NCBI GenBank assembly: GCA_964437445.1
Contig: CAYTGR010000043.1
Span: forward strand, 1 to 42,302
Length of the DNA stretch: 42,302 bases
DNA from: CAYTGR01 sp964437445
Lineage (GTDB): Bacteria > Chloroflexota > Anaerolineae > B4-G1 > SLSP01
Reading direction: 5' to 3'
Each line of letters opens with the position of its first letter. Positions within the stretch are counted from its first letter, which is position 1. The translations under genes and the position numbers were made by a program. Below are positions 7,663 through 15,410 of the stretch, one piece after another. The notes under the pieces are model-generated. The model did not search any database. It saw only the letters and a list, made by a program, of their open reading frames with translations, and was not told the DNA's origin.

Positions 7663-8685
7663 CTATCCCCGAGCCCGGAGCAACGCCAGCGCTTTCTTCC
7701 CGCCATCAAAGATAGTGACTGCCAGCGCCACCAGCAATGCCATGCGCACAAATTCAGCCAGGTTGGGCATAAACGTCCCCCTTGAATCCGGCAGCAGGTC
7801 CAGCCACCAGCTGGGGGTAGAGAAAAGCGCCGGGCCGGTAATCATCCGCACCAGCACGTAAATGCTGCCCAAGACAATCCCCAAATCGGCAAGCCGTGTC
7901 CCCAACCGCCAGCGCCCCTGACGCAACAGAACCAGGTCCAGAGCAATCGTCAACACCCAGATGATGTTCCACAAGGGCAGGTAAGCCGCCAAAGCCTGCT
8001 CGCTAAACACCGGAATGACGTGCCATCCAGTGGCTTCGCCTGCCCCGCTTTGAAGATAGGCCAGCCCGATCTTACCCGGAAAGAAGTTGAACAACACCAG
8101 CGCCAGAAGGATAAAACAGATAGCAACGATCAGCTCCACCGGCTGGATCCGGTTGGGGTCTTCCAGAGGCGGCAACGTGCGCGGATCCCACTGCTCCCGA
8201 TCTGTTAACGATACAAGGTCTTCTTCCGGGAGTGTGCGCTCCAGAATGAAAAAGACCAGGGTTGTGAAACCCAGGCCGGCCGCTGCGGCATTGATATACT
8301 GCGCGATAAATTGGGCGAAAAAGGCCAGGAGGCTGATCTCGCCGTCTGGCGCACTCAGTTGTCCCACCACGGTAGCGACTACCATAGCCAGGGCCAGGGC
8401 TCCCAAAACAATACCCACAACCAGACAGTAAGTATCAAAGAGGCGCGGGCCGATCACGTAACGCGGCTGGAGAGCGTAGCGGGCGGCGACCTCGGCCGGC
8501 GGCCCAAACTCCACCAGCACAGCAACCTGATCTGCCTCGCTGGGCGCACTTTCGGCCGGAGTGGCACCGGCTCGGGCCTCTAAGGCGTCCATCAGCAGCG
8601 AGCGCAGCTCGGCCTCCACATCGGCGCGTTGTTTCTGGGGCAAACGCCGCCCCACTTCGTGAACATAGCGTTCAATCAGTTCCAT
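7663..8685 (-). CDS. Polytopic membrane protein with N-terminal HAAS/permease-prefix-like domain
   Basis: 340 aa. Residues 1-45 (MELIERYVHEVGRRLPQKQ, then an amphipathic helical stretch) resemble the HAAS-type helical domain often found on membrane proteins controlled by PadR regulators. Six or so membrane helices follow from residue ~80. AAGGAG stands before the ATG, which lies inside the end of padR (14-base overlap), so the two are translationally coupled. The PadR pairing suggests a stress- or drug-responsive membrane function; no transport or catalytic motif is visible. Confidence 0.7.
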   Translation of the reverse strand: MELIERYVHEVGRRLPQKQRADVEAELRSLLMDALEARAGATPAESAPSEADQVAVLVEFGPPAEVAARYALQPRYVIGPRLFDTYCLVVGIVLGALALAMVVATVVGQLSAPDGEISLLAFFAQFIAQYINAAAAGLGFTTLVFFILERTLPEEDLVSLTDREQWDPRTLPPLEDPNRIQPVELIVAICFILLALVLFNFFPGKIGLAYLQSGAGEATGWHVIPVFSEQALAAYLPLWNIIWVLTIALDLVLLRQGRWRLGTRLADLGIVLGSIYVLVRMITGPALFSTPSWWLDLLPDSRGTFMPNLAEFVRMALLVALAVTIFDGGKKALALLRARG

Positions 8686-9061
8686 CGTCTACAACTCCTT
8701 TCATTTCACCTTCTGCCACACTCGGCTCTTGCAACAGACGCTGCATCACTTGAACCAATTGTTGCCATTCAGCCGCCATGACCGCCAACACCGACCGGCC
8801 ATCTGCGTTAAGGACATAGTAGCGCCGGGGCCTGGATTCCTCTACTGACCACTGGCTATCCAGCAGTCCCTGGCTTTCCAGCCGCCGCAAGAGCGGGTAG
8901 AGGGTGCCCTGATCAATCGTCAGTCCTTTGTCTGCCAGGCACTCCATGAGGGAGTAGCCGTATTGGGGCTGCTCCAGCTGGCTGAGCACACTCAACACCA
9001 GAGTGCCGCGCCGTAGTTCCAGCACCAAATTGTCTATGAGCTCCGCTGTTTTCTTGATCAT
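8672..9061 (-). CDS. PadR-family transcriptional regulator
   Basis: 129-aa winged-helix repressor. The PadR core is clear: LRRGTLVLSVLSQL, then YGYSLMECL, the recognition-helix region DQGTLYPLLRRLESQGLL (residues ~53-70) and the wing RRYYVLNADG. It is short, as in the PadR-s2 group, with a C-terminal helix for dimerisation. It starts an operon with a polytopic membrane protein that overlaps its 3' end. A near-consensus promoter ends seven bases before the ATG, so the mRNA is probably leaderless. Autorepression is usual in the family. Confidence 0.9.
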   Translation of the reverse strand: MIKKTAELIDNLVLELRRGTLVLSVLSQLEQPQYGYSLMECLADKGLTIDQGTLYPLLRRLESQGLLDSQWSVEESRPRRYYVLNADGRSVLAVMAAEWQQLVQVMQRLLQEPSVAEGEMKGVVDDGTD

Positions 9062-9068
9062 ACTTCAC

Positions 9069-9098
9069 ATTATACCATATAATACACAGTATTGTCAA
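9069..9098 (-). promoter_or_regulatory. padR promoter, consensus -35/-10
   Basis: On the minus strand TTGACA (9098-9093) and TATAAT (9074-9069) are separated by 18 bases. Both hexamers match the sigma-70/SigA consensus exactly. The padR ATG begins 7 bases after the -10 element, about where transcription should start. The AT-rich spacer holds an imperfect palindrome (ATAC ... GTAT) that could be the PadR operator. Confidence 0.8.
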
Positions 9099-9138
9099 GT
9101 GCCAAATAAAATATTTTACATGATATTGGAAAATTGGG

Positions 9139-9174
9139 CAAAAACAGGCCGGCACTTTTCGCAGTGCCGGCCTG
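9139..9174 (-). terminator. Rho-independent terminator after gcvPB
   Basis: caggccggcac (9145-9155) pairs with gtgccggcctg (9164-9174), an 11-bp stem with an 8-base loop. On the minus strand it is followed directly by TTTTT (9144-9140). It lies 20 bases downstream of the gcvPB stop and isolates the gcv operon from padR. Confidence 0.9.
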
Positions 9175-9193
9175 ACAATGGGAAGGGGAGCGC

Positions 9194-10645
9194 TCAGCTG
9201 TGGGAATATCTGACTATCAGCTGCTTGGCCGCCTTGACCTCGTCCAGACGGCGCACCGGCGAGTGATGCGGCGCTTCGTGGAGCAGCTCCGGCTGCGTCC
9301 GCGCCTCCTCTGCAATCTGCAACAGGATACGAGCGAAGTTGTCCACTTCCTGTTTGCTCTCCGTCTCGGTTGGCTCAATCATCAGCGCCTCTTTGACGAT
9401 CAGCGGGAAGTAGTTGGTCGGCGGATGGACCCCGTAATCAATCAACCGTTTGGCGATATCCAGCGCGCGGACGTCCGGCGCGTCTGGCAAGTGCCCTTCG
9501 GCCACAAATTCGTGCTTGCAAAGCCGGTCGTAAGGGATGGGATAGACATCCCGCACCAGCACTCGCAGGTAATTGGCATTGAGCACCGCGTGCTCCGCCA
9601 CCCGCTTCATCCCTTCGCCACCCAACATCCGCATGTAAGTGTAGGCCCGAACGAGCATCGCAAAGTGACCCCAGAAAGCTTTAACCGGCCCGATGGACTT
9701 GGGCGGCGTCTCAAAGATGAAATAAGGATCATCCTCGGTGGATTCGGGGTCCAGGATGACCAGCGGCCCGGGCAGGAAGTCCACCAGCCGCTCAGAGACG
9801 CCGACCGCGCCCGCGCCGGGGCCGCCGCCGCCGTGCGGCGTGCTGAAGGTCTTGTGCAGGTTGAAGTGCATCACGTCAAAGCCAACGTCGCCGGGGCGCA
9901 TCACACCGATTAAGGCGTTCATGTTCGCGCCGTCGCCGTAGACCAGGCCGCCGCAGCCGTGGATCAGGTCAATGACCTCCTCCAGGTGCTCCTCAAACAT
10001 CCCCAATGTATTGGGGTTGGTCAGCATCAGGCCAACAACGTGCGGGCCGCATTGCCGCTTGAGTGCCTCCAAATCCACGTTACCGCGTGGATCGGAGGGG
10101 ATCTCCACCACCTTGAGGCCGCTCATGCTGGTGGAAGCCGGGTTCGTGCCGTGCGCCGAATCGGGCACGAGGATGGTATCGCGCCGCGTATCCCCCCGGT
10201 CCAGGTGGTATTTGCGCATGATCAGCACCCCGGTCATCTCGCCGTGCGCGCCGGCGGCCGGCTGGACGGTGACGCCGGCGAAGCCACCGATGGCCTTCAG
10301 GTACTCCTGCACCTGGTAGATGACGTAAAGGGCCCCCTGGACGGTGCTGACATCCTGCAAGGGATGCAACCCGGCCAGGCCGGGGATGCGGGCCGTCACC
10401 TCGTTGATCTTGGGGTTGTACTTCATCGTGCACGAGCCCAGCGGATAAAGGCCCTTATCAATGGCGTAATTGAGCTGCGAGAGGCGCAGGAAGTGGCGGA
10501 CGACGTCCACCTCACTGACCTCGGGGAGCGGCAGCGCATCACGCAACAGCTCGGCCGGCAGGTCGCTCTCCGGGACATCCAGCCGGGGCGGCTTAGCCCC
10601 TGCGCGTCCGGGTACCGAAAGTTCATAGATGAGTGGTTCTCCCAT
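9194..10645 (-). CDS. gcvPB: Glycine dehydrogenase (decarboxylating) subunit 2, P-protein beta
   Basis: PLP-dependent half of the two-subunit glycine decarboxylase, which passes the aminomethyl group of glycine to the lipoyl arm of GcvH. I place the start at ATG 10645 (MGEPLIYELS), after GGAGGG; an upstream frame to 10702 would overlap gcvPA and adds no conserved sequence. The product is 483 aa, the normal size. Conserved blocks are YPLGSCTMKYNPK, QPAAGAHGE, DSAHGTNPAS and the PLP-lysine segment HFNLHKTFSTPHGGGGPG (Lys275). It follows gcvPA by 10 bases. gcvT is not in the window. Confidence 0.96.
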   Translation of the reverse strand: MGEPLIYELSVPGRAGAKPPRLDVPESDLPAELLRDALPLPEVSEVDVVRHFLRLSQLNYAIDKGLYPLGSCTMKYNPKINEVTARIPGLAGLHPLQDVSTVQGALYVIYQVQEYLKAIGGFAGVTVQPAAGAHGEMTGVLIMRKYHLDRGDTRRDTILVPDSAHGTNPASTSMSGLKVVEIPSDPRGNVDLEALKRQCGPHVVGLMLTNPNTLGMFEEHLEEVIDLIHGCGGLVYGDGANMNALIGVMRPGDVGFDVMHFNLHKTFSTPHGGGGPGAGAVGVSERLVDFLPGPLVILDPESTEDDPYFIFETPPKSIGPVKAFWGHFAMLVRAYTYMRMLGGEGMKRVAEHAVLNANYLRVLVRDVYPIPYDRLCKHEFVAEGHLPDAPDVRALDIAKRLIDYGVHPPTNYFPLIVKEALMIEPTETESKQEVDNFARILLQIAEEARTQPELLHEAPHHSPVRRLDEVKAAKQLIVRYSHS

Positions 10646-10655
10646 GGCGTCCCTC

Positions 10656-12011
10656 CTACTCCTCAGCCTCAAACTCGGCCAGCGCTTCCACAAACTCGTC
10701 AATTTCGGCGCGCGAGTTCATCTCGGTGACGGCAACGAGCATGGCATTCTCCATCGCAGGGTAATCCTGGCTCAAATCATAGCCGCCGATGATCTCGTGT
10801 TCGTCCAGCAGATGTTCGTTGACCTCGGCCACGGGAGCCGGGCAGCGCACGACAAATTCGTTGAAGAAGGGCCTGGCTGTACCCACTTCATACCCTTCCA
10901 GCTCGGCAATGCGAGCCGCTGCGTAGTGAGCCTTGTGGTAGTTGAGCTCGGCGATCTGGCGCAACCCCTGCTTGCCTAACGCAGAGAGGTAAACCGTCGC
11001 CGCTAACACCATCAATCCCTGGTTGGTGCAGATGTTGGAGGTAGCGCGGGCGCGGCGGATATGCTGCTCGCGCGCCGTCAACGTCAGGACGAAAGCCCGC
11101 CGGCCCTCCACGTCGGTTGTCTCGCCGACCAGGCGGCCGGCCATCTGGTGAACATACTGCGTCCGGGTGGCGTAGAAGCCCAGGTAGGGGCCCCCAAAGT
11201 TAAGCCCCAACCCCAGGGGCTGCCCTTCGCCCATGACGATGTCGGCCCCCAGCGCGCCGGGTGGAGTGAAGAGCGCCAGGCTGAGCGGGTTGACGGCGAC
11301 GCCAAGCAAGGTCCCCTTACCCCGCGCGTGGACCTGGTCGGCTACGCCGGCCAGCGACTCCAGCTGGCCCAGGAAGTTCGGATTCTGGAGGATCAGGCAG
11401 GCGGTTTGCTCGTCCACCATCGCGATCAGGTCATCCAACGAAACGCTGGCGTCTTCCTCACCGACAATCTCCAGGCCCATCCCCTGCGTGTAGGTATGGA
11501 TCACCGCCCGGTACAGTGGATGTACGGTGGGGGCCAGCACCACCTTCTTTCGCTTGAGACGGAAGACGTTGAGAGCCTGGACCACGGCCTCGGCGGTAGC
11601 GGTCGCGCCGTCGTAGTGGCTGGCGTTGGCGACCTCCATGCCGGTCAAATCGCAGATCAGGCTCTGATACTCAAAGATCGCCTGGAGCGTGCCCTGGCTG
11701 ATCTCCGGTTGATAGGGTGTGTAGGCCGTGTAGAACTCGCCCCGGCTGATGATGGCATCCACCACCGCCGGGACCCAGTGACGGTATGCCCCCGCGCCCA
11801 GGAACGTGGGGACGGCGTTGGCGTTCAGGTTGAACTCGGCCAGTCCTTGCAACTCCTGGAGCACCTCCAGTTCCGCGACCGGCTCCGGCAGATCCAGGTC
11901 AGGGTAGCGGAATTTTTCCGGAATGTCCGTGAAAAGCTCTTCAATCCGCTCCACGCCGATGGTTGCCAGCATTTGCCGACGCTCTTCGTCGGTATGGGGT
12001 ATGTAGACCAT
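10656..12011 (-). CDS. gcvPA: Glycine dehydrogenase (decarboxylating) subunit 1, P-protein alpha
   Basis: 451-aa partner of the neighbouring beta subunit; together they form the split P-protein found in many thermophilic and Gram-positive-type lineages. Hallmarks are the N-terminal MVYIPHTDEERRQML, FLGAGAYRHWVPAVVD, YTPYQPEISQGTLQAIFEYQ and NICTNQGLMVLAATVYLS. AAGGAG precedes the ATG. It lies between gcvH (97-base gap) and gcvPB (10-base gap) in one operon. Confidence 0.96.
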   Translation of the reverse strand: MVYIPHTDEERRQMLATIGVERIEELFTDIPEKFRYPDLDLPEPVAELEVLQELQGLAEFNLNANAVPTFLGAGAYRHWVPAVVDAIISRGEFYTAYTPYQPEISQGTLQAIFEYQSLICDLTGMEVANASHYDGATATAEAVVQALNVFRLKRKKVVLAPTVHPLYRAVIHTYTQGMGLEIVGEEDASVSLDDLIAMVDEQTACLILQNPNFLGQLESLAGVADQVHARGKGTLLGVAVNPLSLALFTPPGALGADIVMGEGQPLGLGLNFGGPYLGFYATRTQYVHQMAGRLVGETTDVEGRRAFVLTLTAREQHIRRARATSNICTNQGLMVLAATVYLSALGKQGLRQIAELNYHKAHYAAARIAELEGYEVGTARPFFNEFVVRCPAPVAEVNEHLLDEHEIIGGYDLSQDYPAMENAMLVAVTEMNSRAEIDEFVEALAEFEAEE

Positions 12012-12032
12012 AGATGGCTCCTTATAAAAACC

Positions 12033-12060
12033 GTGGTTAGTGAGCAGTTCACAGTGAGCC
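12033..12060. repeat. Short heptamer array D in the gcvH-gcvPA gap
   Basis: Four 7-base units: gtggtta, gtgagca, gttcaca, gtgagcc. Further on, ctgctca (12094-12100) is complementary to the GTGAGCA unit, so a small hairpin could form in the gcvH-gcvPA message. The array is degenerate and short. Confidence 0.45.
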
Positions 12061-12108
12061 GGAAAGCCAGCTCCCTACGCGCCCATCTCTGCTCACTTTT
12101 TTCAGCCG

Positions 12109-12504
12109 TTAGTGCTTGGCCTTTTCAGCCTCTACCACTTTGGTGTAGGCCTCGCCGTCCAGCAGTTGATCCCATTCGGCCGGGTCGCTGGCCTTCAGAC
12201 GAATCATCCAACCGGCACCATAGGGATCCTGGTTGACCAGTTCGGGGGTCGCTTCCAAAGCCTCATTGAGTGCGGTGACTTCACCGCTGAGCGGAACGAA
12301 GATCTCCGCCGCCGCCTTCACCGTCTCCACCACGCCGAAAGCCTCGCCTTTGGTGAAAGTATCGCCCACATCGGGCAGCTCCACCCGCATGACATCCGGC
12401 AACTCGGATTGGGCGTAGTCAGAAATGCCCACGACAAATTCATCGCCCTCCGGGCGCGCCCACTCATGAGTTTCCGTATACCGTACTGTAGAATCAAGCT
12501 TCAT
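12109..12504 (-). CDS. gcvH: Glycine cleavage system H protein
   Basis: 131-aa lipoyl carrier that shuttles the aminomethyl intermediate between the P, T and L proteins. The start is ATG 12504 (MKLDSTVRYTETHEW), preceded by GGAGGG; a frame reaching 12600 only adds unrelated residues. The lipoylated lysine is Lys63 in VVETVKAAAE. PLSGEV and NQDPYGAGWMIR are also conserved. First gene of the gcvH-gcvPA-gcvPB operon. I see no glycine riboswitch in the ~115 bases upstream. Confidence 0.96.
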   Translation of the reverse strand: MKLDSTVRYTETHEWARPEGDEFVVGISDYAQSELPDVMRVELPDVGDTFTKGEAFGVVETVKAAAEIFVPLSGEVTALNEALEATPELVNQDPYGAGWMIRLKASDPAEWDQLLDGEAYTKVVEAEKAKH

Positions 12505-12620
12505 GGTTTCCCTCCATTTGGAAATAGAAATCAAAATGAAAATTGAATTTACAACCCCAGCCTGTACCTTTCGGATTAAAAACAGGACTGGATCGCACAA
12601 AAATCACAAGTTGACGTGGC

Positions 12621-13715
12621 CTAAGACGTCTCCGGCTGCACGATTGCCCACAGCGGGTCCAGCGCCGTCGTCTCCGGCAAATCTTGCAGGTCGGGCAGAT
12701 AGGGGATGATCACATCCGGCGCACGGGGGAGGCCCAACGCAGTCGGCACAGGGTTGTCATTGGTTAAGTCATTCAGAGCCAGCAACACGGTCCGCTGTTC
12801 CACCCCCATCTTGGGCAGAGCCTCCAGCGCAATTCCCGCCATACGGCGGGAGGTGATTTCGGCCGAGGTGACCACGACAGTCCAATCTAATTGCAACGGC
12901 ATCCGCCAGAGTAACGGCAGGACGGCGCGCCCCAGATCCAGGATGACGCAATACCCTGCTTCACGCAGCTGGAGTAAAAGCTGTTCCGGTGTGCCGCTCT
13001 GAATGCGGGTCAGGTCCACCATCTCGGTCGGGCCAGGGATGACAAAAAAGCCGTGGATGTGTTGCAAGCTGAAGTGGTTGATCAACGGCAACGTGAGTTT
13101 ACCCGGCGGATAGGAAAGCAGCTCCACGATATGCCGACTGCCCGAGAAGCCACTCCACAGGCCGATGCTCCCGACCGGCAGCGCCAGGTCAACGAGAAAC
13201 GTGGGCTGGCTGCCAAGCTGGGCCGCCTTGTAGGCCAGATTGAGCGCCAACGTGCTCACTCCCACCCCGCCCCGCAAAGACAATAACCCGATGAGGGAAC
13301 CTTTTACGCCCTCCCCCCGCCCCTGCTGAATACGTTGGGTGCGCAGCAGCGCGGCCTCAATCCGCACGTAGAGCTCTTTGGGCGCAAAGTGGCCCTTGGT
13401 GAGGTAGTCGTCGCCGCCCATCGTGTAGGCCCGGATCCGATCGTCAATGCCGTCCAACGCCGTGACGAAGAGGATCGGGATAGTCCGGAAACGCGGGTCC
13501 TCGCGCAGCTTGGCACAGACGGTGTAACCGTCCATGTCGGGCATCATCACGTCCAGCAAGATCAAGTCCGGTGGCTGAGCCTGCGCCAGTTGTAAGCCGT
13601 CATTGCCATTGGCGGCTTCCATCACGTCATAGTTCAGCTTCCGCAGGAGCAGCGCATAGAGCGCCCGTGTGTCGTCATTGTCTTCAATGATTAAAATTCG
13701 TTTGGTTAGTGGCAT
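12621..13715 (-). CDS. Response regulator receiver fused to a CpaE/MinD-like ATPase domain
   Basis: 364 aa. Residues 1-125 are a receiver domain: acidic pocket EDNDD (11-15), phospho-acceptor Asp55 in LLDVMMPD, Thr85 and Lys107. After a linker a SIMIBI-type P-loop domain begins with LSLRGGVGVSTLALNLA (146-162). The deviant Walker A lacks the second lysine (GVGVST rather than GVGKST), as in CpaE-type pilus-localisation proteins, and the signature lysine before GGVG is Arg148. The rest follows the fold (TFLVDLAL, GYCVILDLG, DWTVVVTSAE, VLLALNDLT). AAGGAG precedes the ATG and a good promoter lies ~110 bases upstream. It may act with the histidine kinase encoded further upstream; a role in tad-type pili or polar localisation is suggested by family only. 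Confidence 0.87.
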   Translation of the reverse strand: MPLTKRILIIEDNDDTRALYALLLRKLNYDVMEAANGNDGLQLAQAQPPDLILLDVMMPDMDGYTVCAKLREDPRFRTIPILFVTALDGIDDRIRAYTMGGDDYLTKGHFAPKELYVRIEAALLRTQRIQQGRGEGVKGSLIGLLSLRGGVGVSTLALNLAYKAAQLGSQPTFLVDLALPVGSIGLWSGFSGSRHIVELLSYPPGKLTLPLINHFSLQHIHGFFVIPGPTEMVDLTRIQSGTPEQLLLQLREAGYCVILDLGRAVLPLLWRMPLQLDWTVVVTSAEITSRRMAGIALEALPKMGVEQRTVLLALNDLTNDNPVPTALGLPRAPDVIIPYLPDLQDLPETTALDPLWAIVQPETS

Positions 13716-13832
13716 CGGGTTGGCTCCTTGTGTCGGCTAAAAAATCCTTTCCACTCTCCAGGTCCCAAAGGGCTGATCACCCGCCTTACTCATCAGAATA
13801 TCCGATGACAACCACTCGCTGACGTCACGTCC

Positions 13833-13861
13833 ATTGTACCCAGTTCCGGCGGTCCCGTCAA
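13833..13861 (-). promoter_or_regulatory. Promoter of the receiver-CpaE gene
   Basis: On the minus strand TTGACG (13861-13856), 17 bases, TACAAT (13838-13833). Transcription would start near 13826, leaving a leader of about 110 bases. The -35 element overlaps the end of the upstream membrane-protein gene, so this gene can be expressed separately from it. Confidence 0.7.
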
Positions 13862-13865
13862 GCGG

Positions 13866-15368
13866 TCAGGGCCGCTGCCAGACCACGGCGGTCTCATCCT
13901 GGTAGCGCAGCTGCCACTCCTCTGTACAGGCCAGCAGGTCGTTGAGCGGCTGGTCGGCCGGTAAGATCACCCAACGCACCTGGTAGCGATCCAGAATTTC
14001 GGACCAGTCAGGGTCGGCGTGAATGACAGCATTGTATTCTTTGGTGAGTTCGGGACCATAAAAATCGGTCTGACCGTCAATGAAGACCCGTTGGGCCGGC
14101 CAGAGCCGATAGAGCAGGTAGCCCCCCCACTCAAATTGGTTGAAAACATGCCCTGCGGGCAGATCCAGCATTAGCCGATCTACCGCCGCGACCGGGAAAA
14201 CGTCGGGGTCAAAACGGTTGCCGTTCTTGTGAAAATCCAGGGGCCGCCCCGCGGCCTCCAGTCCGATGCCGACCGCGACGACCACCACCGCCCACATCCA
14301 GCCCCAGGTCCGCCGGTCTACAACGTCCAACCGCTGCACGAGACGCCCCAGGCCGGGCCACGCTTCCGGCAGCCAGCTCTCCAATTCCCAGGCCAGCAAC
14401 GGCGCAGCCGCCAGGGCATAGAGGGGAATGTTGCGCGCCGAGTAGAGCCCGAAGGCCGCCCAAAATCCCAGCACCACGAGCGGCGTCCAGGCCAACCGTC
14501 GGCGGGCTAACCAACCCAGCGCCCAACTGCCCAACAAGAGCGCTGCAAACGGCCAGGTGGCCAGGTTGTGAAAGTTGGGGCTGCGATATTCCTGGGTCAT
14601 ATCCACCAGGTACCGGTCGCCCAGGTAGCCAAAGCTGTTGACCAACAAGCGCGGCCCCACCGGGTTGACCAGGCTCGCCAATAGCAGCGCCAGCAGCAAT
14701 GCCCCCAACGTCAGCGCCCGGCGCGGTTGTCGCTCCAGGATGGCACCGGCGGCATAACAGAGCACCAGGATCAGCCCGGTGATGAAAGCTCCGTGCAGGT
14801 TGACCCAGACCACCATGAGGAAAGGCAAAGGCACTAATGTCTGCCACCGCCCTTGCCGCCGGTACCGCTCCAGCCCCAGAAAAAAGAGGGTAAACAGCAA
14901 CAGGGTGAAAATATGCGGACGGGTCAACCAATGCAGCACGCCGGTCAGTGCGGCCAGCAGACCGGCCGCGAGCGCCAGTGGCGCGCGGAGACCGAGTCGC
15001 TGCGTCCCCACCACCAGCACGGTGTAAACGCTCGCCAGCACCAGAGCACTCAGCCAGACGACCCCATTCAGCCCGGCCAGGCGCTCGGCCAGGGCGAAGA
15101 GCACTTCGCTCAACCACTCATGCGGCACCAGCGACGCGCCCGGCATCGTGTGCGAGAACAGGTCCTCGGTCGGAATCTGGCCGGTTGCCAGGATGTAGCG
15201 CCCCAACGTGAGATGACGGCCCAGATCGCCGTCGGTATTCATCATGGCAGAGCCGTTGCGCAATGCAGCAATAAAAATCAGCCCAAAGACCAGGACGGCC
15301 ATAGAAGGGAACCACCACACCTTCGCCGATGGCGCTGAGACGGTCGGTAGGGCTTGTGGTTCTGCCAT
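13866..15368 (-). CDS. Polytopic membrane protein, GT-C-like
   Basis: 500 aa with about eleven membrane helices. The first loop contains MMNTDGDLGRHLTLGRYIL and PHEWLSEVLFALAERL, the layout of a bacterial membrane-protein family in which an acidic loop follows helix 1, as in GT-C glycosyltransferases. The C-terminal ~110 residues are soluble, with YLLYRLWPAQRVFIDGQTDFYG. GGAGG precedes the ATG, 42 bases after the histidine-kinase gene, so they are probably co-transcribed. No defined substrate. Confidence 0.7.
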   Translation of the reverse strand: MAEPQALPTVSAPSAKVWWFPSMAVLVFGLIFIAALRNGSAMMNTDGDLGRHLTLGRYILATGQIPTEDLFSHTMPGASLVPHEWLSEVLFALAERLAGLNGVVWLSALVLASVYTVLVVGTQRLGLRAPLALAAGLLAALTGVLHWLTRPHIFTLLLFTLFFLGLERYRRQGRWQTLVPLPFLMVVWVNLHGAFITGLILVLCYAAGAILERQPRRALTLGALLLALLLASLVNPVGPRLLVNSFGYLGDRYLVDMTQEYRSPNFHNLATWPFAALLLGSWALGWLARRRLAWTPLVVLGFWAAFGLYSARNIPLYALAAAPLLAWELESWLPEAWPGLGRLVQRLDVVDRRTWGWMWAVVVVAVGIGLEAAGRPLDFHKNGNRFDPDVFPVAAVDRLMLDLPAGHVFNQFEWGGYLLYRLWPAQRVFIDGQTDFYGPELTKEYNAVIHADPDWSEILDRYQVRWVILPADQPLNDLLACTEEWQLRYQDETAVVWQRP

Positions 15369-15410
15369 TCCGCACCTCCGTAGGGGAAGTGAGACGCCGG
15401 GGCGGCCTGT

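Noticed and set aside
11061..12236. 391-codon plus-strand frame
   Set aside because: Antisense shadow of gcvPA; no motif or ribosome-binding site.
12505..12620. Glycine riboswitch before gcvH
   Set aside because: The leader is short and AT-rich and shows none of the conserved glycine-riboswitch core.
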